Assembly: GCF_015070875.1 (NCBI RefSeq)
Contig: NZ_JADDIV010000005.1
Location: 434,001 to 498,000, forward strand
Length of the DNA: 64,000 bases
Reading direction: 5' to 3'
From: Ramlibacter pallidus
Lineage (GTDB): Bacteria > Pseudomonadota > Gammaproteobacteria > Burkholderiales > Burkholderiaceae_C
The notes below the pieces were generated by a model. The model was not told where the DNA came from, made no database searches, and worked only from the letters and a program-made list of their open reading frames with translations. The stretch's first letter is position 1; every line of letters starts with the position of its first letter. Of the stretch, positions 1 to 8,820 are shown one piece after another. The position numbers were made by a program, and so were the translations under genes.

Positions 1-937
1 GGATGGTTTCGCGGTGCGCCAGGCGGGCGTTGCCGAAGCCGGTCATCAACGCGCGCCGCATCTCGCGCGGCGCCAGTTCGGCCAGGCAGTCGAGCACGTC
101 GTCCGCCGGCTCGTCGTCGAAGCGGCGGCCCCAGCCGTGTTCGCCGCGGATGCCCTTGTAGAGATTGCGCGCGATGGCGCGCGCCTGGTCCAGTGAAGGC
201 GCGTCGATCTCGAACACGTTCATGCGATTGAGGATCGGCTCGGGGATGCAGCGCTCGTCGTTGGCCGTCATGATCCAGATCACCTGGCTCGCGTCGATCG
301 CGACCTCCGCGAATTCGTCCATGAACGCGTGCGCCGTGTCGTGCTCCAGCAGGCCGTAGAGCGCACCCAGCGGGTCGTACTGCGCATCGGCGCTGGCCTT
401 GTCGATCTCGTCCACGACGATCACCGGGTTGGCGTACTGGCCGTCGACGATCGCTTCGAACACCTTGCCCGGCTTGGAGCCCTTCCATTGCGAGGAGGCG
501 CCCGAGAGCAGCCAGCCGGCCGTCATCGAACTCATGGGCACCAGGCTCATGCCGGTGCCGAGCAGCTCCGCCAGCTGGCGCGCGAAGTGGGTCTTGCCGA
601 TGCCCGGCGGGCCAAGCAGCAGCATGGGCGTGATCTCGATGCCGTCGGAAGCATCCTGCGAGAGCGCCACGTGCCGCTTCACGTCGTCGAGCGCATCGGC
701 GAAGTTGGGCAGCTGCTCGTACAGCGCTTCCATGTCCGGGATCCCGCTGGGCTTGACCTGGAAGCGCTCGGGGCCGCGTTCGAGCATGCGCTCGTAGGTC
801 GCGCGCAGCATCTCGTGGTCGCGCGCGGGCAGCTTGGCCAGCTTGCGCTCGACGTCGTTCGGTCGGAAGACGCTGCGCAGGTTGGCGATCGGCAGCTTGA
901 GGCTGGGGGTCTGCGGGACCAGGCTACGGGATTCCAT
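1..937 (-). CDS. AAA-family ATPase (Lon/ClpX-like ATPase core), 3' end outside the window
   Basis: The reading frame opens with MESRSLVPQTPSLKLPIANL and runs off the window edge after 312 codons. A Walker A motif (GPPGIGKTH) and a Walker B motif (VIVVDEIDKA) are visible in order, followed by a sensor-1-like segment (IWIMTANDE). This is the P-loop core of AAA+ ATPases of the Lon/ClpX type. The start is supported by AAGGAG eight bases upstream of the ATG. No protease domain lies in the visible part, so it may be a protease, an unfoldase or a stand-alone AAA protein. It faces the same way as the glutaredoxin-prfA-hemA genes but is separated from them by about 150 bases. Confidence 0.85.
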   Translation of the reverse strand, partial: MESRSLVPQTPSLKLPIANLRSVFRPNDVERKLAKLPARDHEMLRATYERMLERGPERFQVKPSGIPDMEALYEQLPNFADALDDVKRHVALSQDASDGIEITPMLLLGPPGIGKTHFARQLAELLGTGMSLVPMSSMTAGWLLSGASSQWKGSKPGKVFEAIVDGQYANPVIVVDEIDKASADAQYDPLGALYGLLEHDTAHAFMDEFAEVAIDASQVIWIMTANDERCIPEPILNRMNVFEIDAPSLDQARAIARNLYKGIRGEHGWGRRFDDEPADDVLDCLAELAPREMRRALMTGFGNARLAHRETI

Positions 938-1088
938 CGGCCACTCCTTCACGACTGTGCTTTATTCCAGCATAGGCCGCTGACCCAGGCAACCGATGGA
1001 CGCCCGTTCGCACGAGCTTGTCAGCAGGAGTCGACAGTGGGCGCGGGAACCGCGGCTGTTGGCAGCCGGCCGCGCGGAGTGCTGATGG

Positions 1089-1418
1089 TCAGCTCTGGGC
1101 CGGGGTGCCCAGCACCTGCTGCAGTTCGCCGCTCTGGTACATCTCCATCATGATGTCCGAGCCGCCGACGAACTCGCCGCGCACGTACAGCTGCGGGATG
1201 GTCGGCCAGTTGCTGTATTCCTTGATGCCCTGGCGGATCTCGTCGTCCTCGAGCACGTTCACCGTCATGAGCTGCTTCGGGTCGACGCCGCAGGCCTTCA
1301 GGATCTGGATGGCGCGGCCGGAAAAGCCGCACATGGGAAAGGAAGCGTTGCCCTTCATGAACAGCAGGATGTCGTTCTGCTTCACGAGGGAATCGATGCG
1401 TTGCTGGACGTCGCTCAT
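1089..1418 (-). CDS. grxD: monothiol glutaredoxin, Grx4 family
   Basis: This 109-residue protein has the single-cysteine CGFS active site at residues 30-33, the signature of monothiol glutaredoxins. It also has the TVNVLEDDEIR and WPTIPQLYVRGEFVGG segments of the thioredoxin fold and glutathione site. Family members carry and transfer [2Fe-2S] clusters in the cytoplasm rather than reducing disulfides. The length is typical. AGGAG lies eight bases upstream of the ATG. It follows prmC by 45 bases on the same strand, so it may be the last gene of a hemA-prfA-prmC-grxD transcript. Confidence 0.95.
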   Translation of the reverse strand: MSDVQQRIDSLVKQNDILLFMKGNASFPMCGFSGRAIQILKACGVDPKQLMTVNVLEDDEIRQGIKEYSNWPTIPQLYVRGEFVGGSDIMMEMYQSGELQQVLGTPAQS

Positions 1419-1463
1419 GCGGATGCTCCTGGGGCAGGGACTCTGCCGAAACGTTGTGGTGGA

Positions 1464-2288
1464 TTATCCCAGTTCAAGTCGGCGTCCGCCGGAGCAGCGG
1501 GCGATGCCGGCCAGGTCGTTCCGGCTGGCGACGCCGGCGAAGCCGGCCTGCGCCAGCAGCGCGCGCACGGCTTCGGCCTGGTCCCAGCCGTGCTCCAGCA
1601 GCAGCCAGCCGCCCGGCCGCAGGTGGGCGGGCGCGGCGGCGACGATGGCGCGCAGGTCCTCCAGCCCGTCGGCGCCGGCGGCCAGCGCCTCCAGGGGCTC
1701 ATGCCGCAAGGCCGCCAGGTGCGGGTCGGCCGCGGCGACATAGGGCGGGTTGGAGACGACCAGGTCGTAGGCCTCCGCGCCCTCCAGCCAGCGGGCCTGG
1801 CGGAAGTGCACGGCCAGGCCGAGGCGCTGCCCGTTCGCGCGAGCGACGGCCAGGGCCGCCTCGCTGCGGTCCACGGCTTCCACGCGGGCGTCGGGGCGGG
1901 CCGATTGCAGGGCCAGCGCGATGGCGCCGCTGCCCGTCCCGAGATCGATGACGCGCGGCGCGGCCACCGGGCGCAGCACCTCGAGCGCCCATTCGACCAG
2001 CGTTTCGGTGTCCGGCCGCGGCACCAGCACGCGCGCATCCACCTGCAGCGCCAGGCCGAAGAACTCCTTCTCGCCCGTGAGGTAGGCCACGGGCTCGCCG
2101 GCGGCCCGCCGCGCGCAAAGCGCAGCGAACCGCTCCTGCGCCGGCGCCGGCAATGCGTCGCCATCGTGCGCGATCAGCCAGGCGCGGTCGCCGGCCGGCC
2201 GCTCGAGGACGTGCAGCAGCAGCAACTGCGCATCCAGCCGCGCCAGCCCCTGGCGAGCAGCGGCGGCGAGCGCCTGCTGCAGCGTCAC
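1464..2288 (-). CDS. prmC: release factor glutamine methyltransferase PrmC (HemK)
   Basis: PrmC methylates the glutamine of the GGQ motif in release factors 1 and 2. The 274-residue frame has a helical N-terminal domain, the SAM-binding motif [15 protein letters not shown] and the catalytic NPPY motif (VVSNPPYVA). The GTG start overlaps the prfA stop as GTGA, which indicates translational coupling to the gene for its own substrate. The frame stays open far upstream through prfA and hemA, but that part is a shadow. Start and length fit the family. Confidence 0.95.
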   Translation of the reverse strand: MTLQQALAAAARQGLARLDAQLLLLHVLERPAGDRAWLIAHDGDALPAPAQERFAALCARRAAGEPVAYLTGEKEFFGLALQVDARVLVPRPDTETLVEWALEVLRPVAAPRVIDLGTGSGAIALALQSARPDARVEAVDRSEAALAVARANGQRLGLAVHFRQARWLEGAEAYDLVVSNPPYVAAADPHLAALRHEPLEALAAGADGLEDLRAIVAAAPAHLRPGGWLLLEHGWDQAEAVRALLAQAGFAGVASRNDLAGIARCSGGRRLELG

Positions 2289-3382
2289 GCGCGCGCGGCC
2301 CCCATGCCGACCTCGAGTTCCTCCAGCTGCTCGGCGCGGCGCGCCAGCAGCAGCGCGGCGATCACCTCGTCGAGGTCGCCTTCCATGATCGCGCCCAGCT
2401 TGTACAGCGTGAGGTTGATGCGGTGGTCGGTCATGCGGCCCTGCGGGAAGTTGTACGTGCGGATGCGATCCGAGCGGTCGCCGCTGCCGATCAGGCCCTT
2501 GCGCGTGGCCGCTTCCTTGGCGGCCCGTTCGGACCGCGCCTTCTCCTGGATGCGCGCGGCCAGCACCTGCATGGCCTTGGCCTTGTTCCGGTGCTGCGAG
2601 CGGTCGTCCTGGCATTCGGCGACGATGCCGGTGGGGATGTGCGTGATACGCACGGCCGAGTCCGTCTTGTTCACGTGCTGGCCGCCGGCGCCGGAGGCGC
2701 GGTAGGTGTCGATGCGCAGGTCGGCCGGGTTGATCTGCACCGCCGCGGCCTCGTCGGGTTCCGGCAGCGCCGCGACCGTGCACGCGCTGGTGTGGATGCG
2801 GCCCTGGTTTTCCGTGGCCGGAACGCGCTGGACGCGGTGACCGCCGGATTCGAACTTCAGCTTGCCGTAGCTGCCCTCGCCGACCACGCGGACGACGACC
2901 TCCTTGTAGCCGCCGACTTCGCCCTCGCTCTCGCTGACGATCTCGGTGCGCCAGCCCTGCCGCTCGGCATGGCGCGTGTACATCCGCAGCAGGTCGCCGG
3001 CGAACAGCGCGGACTCGTCGCCGCCGGTGCCGGCCCGGATCTCGAGGAAGGTGTTGCGCACGTCGTCCGGGTCGCGCGGCAGCAGCAGCGCCTGCAGCTC
3101 GGTTTCCAGCGCCGGGATCTCGGTCTCCAGCGCGGCGAGCTCCTCGCGCGCCATCTCCGCCATTTCCGGGTCTTCCATCATCTCGCGGGCCTGTGCGAAG
3201 TCGCTTTCGCGCTGCAGGAAGCGCTGGTAGAGCGCGGCGACGGTGCTCACTTCGGCGTGCTCGCGCGTGAGCTCGCGGTAGCGCTCCATGTCGTTCACGA
3301 CGTCCGGCTGCGACAGGAAGAAGTCGATCTCCTGCAGGCGGACCGGGAAGCGCTCGAGTTGCTGGCGGAGGAAGGGTTTCAC
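2285..3382 (-). CDS. prfA: peptide chain release factor 1
   Basis: RF1 releases peptides at UAA and UAG. The 365-residue product carries the codon-reading PAT tripeptide at residues 188-190 (RF2 would have SPF) and the GGQ peptidyl-transferase motif at 233-235 inside [14 protein letters not shown]. It starts with GTG, with [11 protein letters not shown] matching the usual N-terminus. I see no good Shine-Dalgarno sequence. It follows hemA by about 75 bases and overlaps prmC by four. The hemA-prfA-prmC order is common in proteobacteria. Confidence 0.97.
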   Translation of the reverse strand: MKPFLRQQLERFPVRLQEIDFFLSQPDVVNDMERYRELTREHAEVSTVAALYQRFLQRESDFAQAREMMEDPEMAEMAREELAALETEIPALETELQALLLPRDPDDVRNTFLEIRAGTGGDESALFAGDLLRMYTRHAERQGWRTEIVSESEGEVGGYKEVVVRVVGEGSYGKLKFESGGHRVQRVPATENQGRIHTSACTVAALPEPDEAAAVQINPADLRIDTYRASGAGGQHVNKTDSAVRITHIPTGIVAECQDDRSQHRNKAKAMQVLAARIQEKARSERAAKEAATRKGLIGSGDRSDRIRTYNFPQGRMTDHRINLTLYKLGAIMEGDLDEVIAALLLARRAEQLEELEVGMGAARA

Positions 3383-3457
3383 GAAGGAGCTGGAAGCGGG
3401 GAGCGGAAGGAAGCGCCGGGCCGATGGCCGTGCGCGGCGGGCGGGTGGGAACCGCCG

Positions 3458-4729
3458 CTAACGCTCTTTGCGCAGGAAGAAGTGCTCGATCGCCGTGGTG
3501 GCGCGCTGGCGCGACTCGGCGTCGCCGGCGCGCAGCTCCGCCATGGCGCCGTGCAGCATCTTCTGCGTGAGGCCCTTCGACAGGGCGTCCAGCACTGCAT
3601 CGACGTCCTCGCCGCGGGCGAGGAGCTTGCGGGCGCGCGCCAGTTCGGCGGCGCGCCACTCTTCGGTCTGGTGGTTCAGCTGCTGGATCAGCGGCACGAC
3701 CTGGCGCTGGTCCATCCAGTGCACGAAGCTTTGCACGCCGGCGTCGATGATGGCCTCGGCCTGCGCGACGGCGGCCTGGCGGTTCGCGTGGCCGGTCTGC
3801 ACCACGTGCGCCAGGTCGTCCACGGTGTACAGGTACACGTCTTCGAGCGCCTTCACCTCGGGCTCGATGTCGCGCGGCACGGCCAGGTCGACCATGAACA
3901 TCGGGCGGTGCTTGCGCGCCTTGAGCGCGCGCTCGACGGCGCCCAGGCCGATGATGGGCAGCTGGCTGGCCGTGGAACTCACCACGATGTCGAACTCGTG
4001 CAGGCGCGAGCTCAGGTCGGCCAGGCGCAGGACCTCGCCGCCGAAACGCGAGGCGAGCTTCTCGCCGCGCTCGAGGGTCCGGTTGGCGATGGCGATGCTC
4101 TTCGGGCTCTTCGCGGCGAAGTGGGTCGCCGCCAGCTCGATCATCTCGCCGGCGCCGACGAACAGAACGCGCACCTGCGTCAGGTCCTCGAACAGTTGCG
4201 CCGCCAGCCGCACCGCCGCGGCGGACATGCTGATGGAATGCGCACCGATCTCGGTCGAGGTGCGGACTTCCTTGGCGACCGCGAACGAACGCTGGAACAG
4301 CTGGTTCAGCGTGGTGCCCAGGGCGCCGGCTTCGTCGGCCACGCGCACCGCATCCTTCAGCTGGCCGAGGATCTGGGCTTCGCCCAGCACCATGGAATCG
4401 AGGCCGCTCGCCACCCGGAAGGCATGGCGGGCCACGCCGGCGTCCTGCAGCGTATAGGCATGGCTGCGCAGCAGGCCGGGGCTGACGCCCCCGGAGTGCG
4501 CCAGCCAGTCGACGGTGGTGTCGATCTCGTGCTGCGCGCCCGCGCAATAGATCTCGGTGCGGTTGCAGGTCGAGAGGATCGCGGCTTCCGGCGCGCGGCC
4601 GGCGCGCTGCCCGACGTTGTCCCGCAAGGCCCCCAGCGTCGGGGCGATCTGGTCGAGCGCGAACGCGAAGCGGCCCCGCAGATCCAGCGGTGCCGTCGTG
4701 TGGTTGATGCCCAATGCCCAGACTGCCAT
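3458..4729 (-). CDS. hemA: glutamyl-tRNA reductase
   Basis: HemA reduces glutamyl-tRNA to glutamate-1-semialdehyde, the first committed step of C5-pathway tetrapyrrole synthesis. The 423-residue protein begins [18 protein letters not shown], has the catalytic cysteine at position 55 in STCNRTE, the substrate-site segment [16 protein letters not shown], and a Rossmann segment [14 protein letters not shown]. The C-terminus is the usual helical dimerisation domain. The other heme genes (hemCDXY) are about 30 kb away. A TATAAT element sits so close to the ATG that the transcript could be nearly leaderless, and no clear ribosome-binding site is present. Confidence 0.97.
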   Translation of the reverse strand: MAVWALGINHTTAPLDLRGRFAFALDQIAPTLGALRDNVGQRAGRAPEAAILSTCNRTEIYCAGAQHEIDTTVDWLAHSGGVSPGLLRSHAYTLQDAGVARHAFRVASGLDSMVLGEAQILGQLKDAVRVADEAGALGTTLNQLFQRSFAVAKEVRTSTEIGAHSISMSAAAVRLAAQLFEDLTQVRVLFVGAGEMIELAATHFAAKSPKSIAIANRTLERGEKLASRFGGEVLRLADLSSRLHEFDIVVSSTASQLPIIGLGAVERALKARKHRPMFMVDLAVPRDIEPEVKALEDVYLYTVDDLAHVVQTGHANRQAAVAQAEAIIDAGVQSFVHWMDQRQVVPLIQQLNHQTEEWRAAELARARKLLARGEDVDAVLDALSKGLTQKMLHGAMAELRAGDAESRQRATTAIEHFFLRKER

Positions 4730-4736
4730 GTTCCGA

Positions 4737-4798
4737 ATTATAAAATTCGATCCAGATCAAGGACTTGGCCTTCTTCGATTCCACTTGCTCTGGATCAA
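4737..4798 (-). promoter_or_regulatory. hemA promoter with two FNR/CRP-like imperfect palindromes
   Basis: Read on the minus strand, a perfect TATAAT lies at 4742-4737, giving a predicted start near 4730, one base before the hemA ATG. TTGAT-CTGG-ATCGA (4760-4747) and TTGAT-CCAG-AGCAA (4798-4785) each match the FNR consensus TTGAT-N4-ATCAA with one mismatch. The distal one is centred about 61.5 bases upstream of the predicted start, a classical activator distance. The proximal one lies between -10 and -35, where binding would more likely repress. No good -35 is seen. The sites are read from sequence; their function is inference. Confidence 0.45.
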
Positions 4799-4813
4799 CC
4801 GCTTGCCGAACCC

Positions 4814-5092
4814 GTGGGCCCCATCGACTCCCTGAACCACCTGCTCAGCTTCGCCGCCCCGGCCTTCGCGGTGGCCCTGCTGGTCACGCTGGCGCGCCCG
4901 CTGATCCTCCCCGTCGGCGGCCAGCGCCTTGGCTGGTGGAGCTCCTTTGCTCTCAATTTCGCAGCAGGCCTGCTCGTGCTGGCGGCCGGCCTGTGGTATT
5001 TCGGGCGCGACGGCAAGATGGCGACCTACGCCGCCCTGGTGGTGGCAGTGGCGACCGTCCAGTGGCTCAGCGGCCGGGCCTGGCGCGCCTAG
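4814..5092 (+). CDS. small hydrophobic membrane protein, unknown function
   Basis: I do not recognise a named family. The 92-residue product has three hydrophobic stretches ([40 protein letters not shown] and [18 protein letters not shown]), so it is probably an inner-membrane protein. The only plausible in-frame start is the GTG ([11 protein letters not shown]); it lacks a clear ribosome-binding site, which lowers certainty about the N-terminus. It lies 12 bases before yaaA on the same strand and is divergent from hemA, so it may be the first gene of the yaaA transcript. Confidence 0.65.
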   Translation: MGPIDSLNHLLSFAAPAFAVALLVTLARPLILPVGGQRLGWWSSFALNFAAGLLVLAAGLWYFGRDGKMATYAALVVAVATVQWLSGRAWRA

Positions 5093-5104
5093 AATCGCGC
5101 GCCC

Positions 5105-5881
5105 ATGCTGTTCCTCCTCTCGCCGGCCAAGTCGCTCGACTACGCATCCCCCGTTGCGCCCGTCCCACACACGCTGCCGCACTTCCTCGAGGATGCCGCC
5201 CGCCTGATCGAAGTGCTGCGGCGCAAGTCGCCCCAGGAGATCGCGACGCTGATGGACATCAGCGACCCGCTGGCGGCCCTGAACGTGGCCCGCTACCAGG
5301 GCTGGAGCCGCAAGTTCACGGCCCGCAACGCGCGCCAGGCGGTCCTGGCTTTCGACGGCGACGTTTATGACGGCCTGAAGGGACGCCAGCTGCCGCCGGC
5401 CGACCTCGACTGGGCGCAGCAGCACCTGCGCATCCTGAGCGGCCTCTACGGCGTGCTGCGGCCGCTGGACTGGATGCAGCCCTACCGGCTGGAGATGGGC
5501 ACCGCGCTGAAGGTGGGGTCCGCCGCCAACCTCTACCAGTACTGGGGCGGGCGCATCGCCCAGCACCTGAACGAGGCGGTCGCCGCCGACAAGACGCCGG
5601 TCGTCGTCAACCTCGCGTCGCAGGAGTACTTCCGCGCCGTCGATCGCCAGGTGCTCAAGGCCCGCGTGGTCGAATGCGTCTTCGAGGAGTGGCGGCCGGG
5701 CGGGTACAAGATCATCAGTTTCTCGGCCAAGAAGGCCCGCGGCCTCATGGCGCGCTGGGCCATCCAGAAGCGCGTGGAGACCCCGCGCAGGCTGGAACAG
5801 TTCAACCTCGAAGGCTATGCTTTCGACCCGGCCGCCTCGCAACCCGAGCGGCTGGTCTTCAGGCGCAGGACGACGACATGA
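5105..5881 (+). CDS. yaaA: peroxide-stress protein YaaA (DUF328/UPF0246)
   Basis: The 258-residue protein starts MLFLLSPAKSLDY and contains YQGWSRKFTARNARQAVLAF, FDGDVYDGL, GVLRPLDWMQPYRLEMGT and ISFSAKKARGLMARW, all conserved in the YaaA family. In E. coli YaaA limits free iron and protects DNA during peroxide stress and has a DNA-binding fold. Length is normal. Its stop overlaps the start of the next gene as ATGA, so it is likely coupled to the downstream hydroxylase, another protein linked to iron and oxygen. Confidence 0.95.
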   Translation: MLFLLSPAKSLDYASPVAPVPHTLPHFLEDAARLIEVLRRKSPQEIATLMDISDPLAALNVARYQGWSRKFTARNARQAVLAFDGDVYDGLKGRQLPPADLDWAQQHLRILSGLYGVLRPLDWMQPYRLEMGTALKVGSAANLYQYWGGRIAQHLNEAVAADKTPVVVNLASQEYFRAVDRQVLKARVVECVFEEWRPGGYKIISFSAKKARGLMARWAIQKRVETPRRLEQFNLEGYAFDPAASQPERLVFRRRTTT

Positions 5882-6741
5882 GTACGACGCAGGCGAGGCA
5901 GCAGGTCACCCCCGAGCTGCGCAAGTGGATCGTGGACCAGGCCCAGGCCGGCCACGGTCCCGAGTCCGTGGTCAAGGCGATGATGGCCTCGGGCTGGACG
6001 GAGGACGTCGCCATCGACGCGATGGAGTCCACGCTGCGCGGGCACCTGGAGGAACAGGCCGTCGCGCAGGGATTGCCGCCGGCGGTTCCGGTTCCGGACG
6101 CTGCTCTCGACGAGTCCCCGCTTTACGTGGATGCGGGCGACCGCCAGGTCGCCGTGCTGCAGGCGATGTACAACCCGCGCGTGGTGGTGTTCGGCAACCT
6201 GCTGTCGGACGAGGAATGCGAGCAACTGATCGCCCTGGCCAAGCCCCGCCTGGCGCGTTCGCTCACCGTGGCCACCAAGACCGGCGGCGAGGAAGTCAAT
6301 GCCGACCGCACCAGCAACGGCATGTTCTTCCAGCGCGGCGAGAACGACCTCGTGCGCCGCATCGAACAGCGCATCGCCCGGCTGGTGAACTGGCCGGAGG
6401 AGAACGGCGAGGGCCTGCAGATCCTGCAATACGGCCCCGGCGCCGAGTACAAGCCGCACTACGACTACTTCGACCCCGCGGAACCCGGCACGCCGACGAT
6501 CCTCAAGCGCGGCGGCCAGCGCGTGGGCACGATCGTGATGTACCTCGCCGAACCGGAAAAGGGCGGCGGCACGGTGTTCCCCGACGTGCACCTGGAGGTC
6601 TCGCCCAAGCGCGGCAACGCCGTGTTCTTCAGCTACGAGCGCGCGCACCCGTCCACCCGCACGCTGCACGGCGGTTCGCCGGTGCTCGCGGGCGAGAAGT
6701 GGATCGCCACCAAGTGGCTGCGCGAGCGCCGCTTCGAGTAA
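5878..6741 (+). CDS. 2OG-Fe(II) oxygenase, prolyl 4-hydroxylase type
   Basis: The catalytic domain fills the C-terminal two thirds of this 287-residue protein. The iron ligands are H194 and D196 in YKPHYDYFDP and H264 in TRTLHGGSPV; the lysine in GEKWIATKW should bind 2-oxoglutarate. RTSNGMFFQR and GTIVMYLAEPEKGGGTVFPD are also typical of bacterial prolyl 4-hydroxylase-like proteins. The first 65 residues form a small helical domain resembling a UBA-like or tail-binding module. The substrate is unknown; bacterial relatives hydroxylate EF-Tu or collagen-like proteins. The ATG overlaps the yaaA stop. Confidence 0.9.
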   Translation: MSTTQARQQVTPELRKWIVDQAQAGHGPESVVKAMMASGWTEDVAIDAMESTLRGHLEEQAVAQGLPPAVPVPDAALDESPLYVDAGDRQVAVLQAMYNPRVVVFGNLLSDEECEQLIALAKPRLARSLTVATKTGGEEVNADRTSNGMFFQRGENDLVRRIEQRIARLVNWPEENGEGLQILQYGPGAEYKPHYDYFDPAEPGTPTILKRGGQRVGTIVMYLAEPEKGGGTVFPDVHLEVSPKRGNAVFFSYERAHPSTRTLHGGSPVLAGEKWIATKWLRERRFE

Positions 6742-6751
6742 GCGGCGCCGC

Positions 6752-7648
6752 ATGAAGGTCCAGGCCAACGGCCTTTCCATCGAAGTCGAGGACCACGGCG
6801 CGGGCGGCGGGCTGCCGCCGGTGCTGCTGGTCATGGGCCTGGGCATGCAGCTCACCGCCTGGCCCGCCGCCTTCGTGCGCGCACTCGTGGATGCCGGCCA
6901 CCGCGTGGTGCGCTTCGACAACCGAGACATCGGCCTGTCCACGCGACTGGACCATCTCGGCACGCCCAACCTGCTGTGGGAGAGCGTCAAGCTGCGCATG
7001 GGCCTGGGCGTGCGGGCACCGTATCCGTTGCAGGCGATGGCGGACGATGCGTTCGGCGTCCTCGACGCGCTGGGCATCGCGCAGGCACACGTCGTGGGCG
7101 CCAGCATGGGCGGCATGATCGCGCAGCGCATGGCGCTGGCGGCACCGCAACGCGTGCTGACGCTCACCAGCATCATGGGTTCCAGCGGCGCGCGGCACCT
7201 GCCGGGGCCGAAGCGGGACGTGCTGCAGGTGTTGTTCAGCCGGCCGAAGGACCACAGCGAACCGTCGCTGCTGGCGCATTACGTGCGCGTGTTCCAGGCG
7301 ATCGGCAGCCCCGCGTACCCGACGCCGCCGGCGGAGCTGCGCAAGCGCATCCTCGACTCGGTGCGCCGCGGCGGCTACCGGCCCGCCTGCACCGCGCGCC
7401 AGATGGCCGCCGTCGCTTCGGACACCGGCCGCGCCGCGGAACTCGCGCGCATCACCGCGCCGACGCTGGTGCTGCACGGCACGGACGATCCGCTGGTGCC
7501 GGTCGCCTGCGGCGAAGACACCGCGCGGCGCATTCCCGGCGCACGCTTCGTCGCCATCCCGGGCATGGGCCACGACCTTCCGCCGGGCGTGGTCGAGCGC
7601 CTGCTCGATCCCCTGCTGCCGCATTTGCGGCTAGGCTCGCCGCCATGA
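6752..7648 (+). CDS. alpha/beta-fold hydrolase
   Basis: The 298-residue protein has the oxyanion segment [12 protein letters not shown], the [11 protein letters not shown] segment typical of this esterase-like subfamily, the nucleophile elbow GASMGG (serine nucleophile), an acid in [12 protein letters not shown] and a histidine in [11 protein letters not shown]. It probably hydrolyses an ester or acyl substrate in the cytoplasm; the substrate cannot be told. No signal peptide is present. It starts 10 bases after the hydroxylase and its stop overlaps the queF start, so it belongs to the same transcript. Confidence 0.9.
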   Translation: MKVQANGLSIEVEDHGAGGGLPPVLLVMGLGMQLTAWPAAFVRALVDAGHRVVRFDNRDIGLSTRLDHLGTPNLLWESVKLRMGLGVRAPYPLQAMADDAFGVLDALGIAQAHVVGASMGGMIAQRMALAAPQRVLTLTSIMGSSGARHLPGPKRDVLQVLFSRPKDHSEPSLLAHYVRVFQAIGSPAYPTPPAELRKRILDSVRRGGYRPACTARQMAAVASDTGRAAELARITAPTLVLHGTDDPLVPVACGEDTARRIPGARFVAIPGMGHDLPPGVVERLLDPLLPHLRLGSPP

Positions 7649-8490
7649 ATTCCCCCGAACAGTCGCAGCTGGGCAAGCCGGTCCCGTACGCCGACCGGTA
7701 CGACGCCTCCCTGCTGTTCCCCATTGCGCGCGCAACCAAGCGCGAGGAGATCGGCATCTCCGGCGCGCCGCCGTTCTTCGGCGCCGACCTGTGGACGGCC
7801 TTCGAGCTGAGCTGGCTGAACCCGCGCGGCAAGCCGCAGGTGGCGATCGCGCACTTCACCGTGCCCTGCGAGACGCCCAACATCGTCGAGAGCAAGTCGC
7901 TCAAGCTCTACCTCGGCAGCTTCAACGCCACGGTGTTCCCCAGCGCCGACGCGGTGCGGGACCGCCTGCGCGCGGACGTGAGCGAAGTGGTGTGGCGCGG
8001 CGCGCCGGCGCCGGCGACCATCGGCGTGAAACTGCTGCTGCCGGACGCTTTCGACCGCGAGCCGGTGCACGAACTCGACGGCCTGAGCCTCGACCGCCTC
8101 GACATCGAGTGCGACGCGTACACGCCGGCGCCCGAACTCCTCACCGCTGCCTTCGAGGAACCGCCGGTGGAGGAGACGCTCACCAGCAACCTGCTGAAAA
8201 GCAATTGCCTGGTGACCGGCCAGCCGGACTGGGGCAGCATCCAGATCCGCTATACCGGCGCCGCAATCGACCAGGCCGGGCTGCTGCGCTACCTGGTGAG
8301 CTTCCGCAACCACAACGAGTTCCACGAGCAGTGCGTGGAGCGGATCTTCATGGACGTGTGGCGCCGCTGCCGGCCGACCCGGCTGGCCGTGTATGCGCGC
8401 TACACGCGGCGCGGCGGGCTGGACATCAACCCGCTGCGCACCAGCCACCCGATGGCCTTGCCCGCGAACGTGCGGACGGCCCGCCAGTAG
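7645..8490 (+). CDS. queF: NADPH-dependent 7-cyano-7-deazaguanine reductase QueF (long form)
   Basis: QueF reduces preQ0 to preQ1 in queuosine biosynthesis. The 281-residue length is that of the two-domain form. The first half holds [13 protein letters not shown], the substrate-binding segment; the second holds [13 protein letters not shown], with the cysteine that forms the thioimide with preQ0, and [17 protein letters not shown]. The ATG overlaps the upstream hydrolase stop by four bases. It converges on the next gene with only three bases between stops. Confidence 0.96.
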   Translation: MNSPEQSQLGKPVPYADRYDASLLFPIARATKREEIGISGAPPFFGADLWTAFELSWLNPRGKPQVAIAHFTVPCETPNIVESKSLKLYLGSFNATVFPSADAVRDRLRADVSEVVWRGAPAPATIGVKLLLPDAFDREPVHELDGLSLDRLDIECDAYTPAPELLTAAFEEPPVEETLTSNLLKSNCLVTGQPDWGSIQIRYTGAAIDQAGLLRYLVSFRNHNEFHEQCVERIFMDVWRRCRPTRLAVYARYTRRGGLDINPLRTSHPMALPANVRTARQ

Positions 8491-8493
8491 CCC

Positions 8494-8751
8494 TCAGCGC
8501 AGCCAGTCGCAGCGCAGGCTGTTCGCGCGATGGGCACGGCCGCGCCAGCCGGCATAGAGAGTGGGCGCCGACATGCCCAGCAACAGCAGTGGTGCCGTCC
8601 AGAGCGCATCGAAGGCGAAGGCCGGCAGCCAGCCGACCCAGCCCATCAGCCAGAGCGTCAGCATCGCGTCCCACAGGTGGTATTCGACCGGGTGGTCGTG
8701 GTGGTGGCGCGCGTGCCACTGCTTGATCCGCTGCAACTCCGCAAGGGTCAT
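8494..8751 (-). CDS. small membrane protein, unknown function
   Basis: The 85-residue frame begins MTLAELQRIKQWHARHHHDHPVE, a soluble His-rich start, and continues with two hydrophobic spans (LTLWLMGWVGWLPAFAFDAL and TAPLLLLGMSAPTLYAGW). GGAGG ends eight bases before the ATG, which supports translation. The WHARHHHDHPVE stretch could bind metal, but that is only suggestive. I recognise no named family. Confidence 0.75.
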   Translation of the reverse strand: MTLAELQRIKQWHARHHHDHPVEYHLWDAMLTLWLMGWVGWLPAFAFDALWTAPLLLLGMSAPTLYAGWRGRAHRANSLRCDWLR

Positions 8752-8820
8752 GGCGTCCTCCGCAGGCGCCTCCCGCCGGCGCGGGGGCTGCAGCCACTGT
8801 AAGTTCGGCGTCAGCGAAGG

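Noticed and set aside
1464..4784. 1106-codon frame spanning prmC, prfA and hemA on the minus strand
   Set aside because: Only the last 274 codons are real (prmC); the rest is a shadow of prfA and hemA, which are in other frames.
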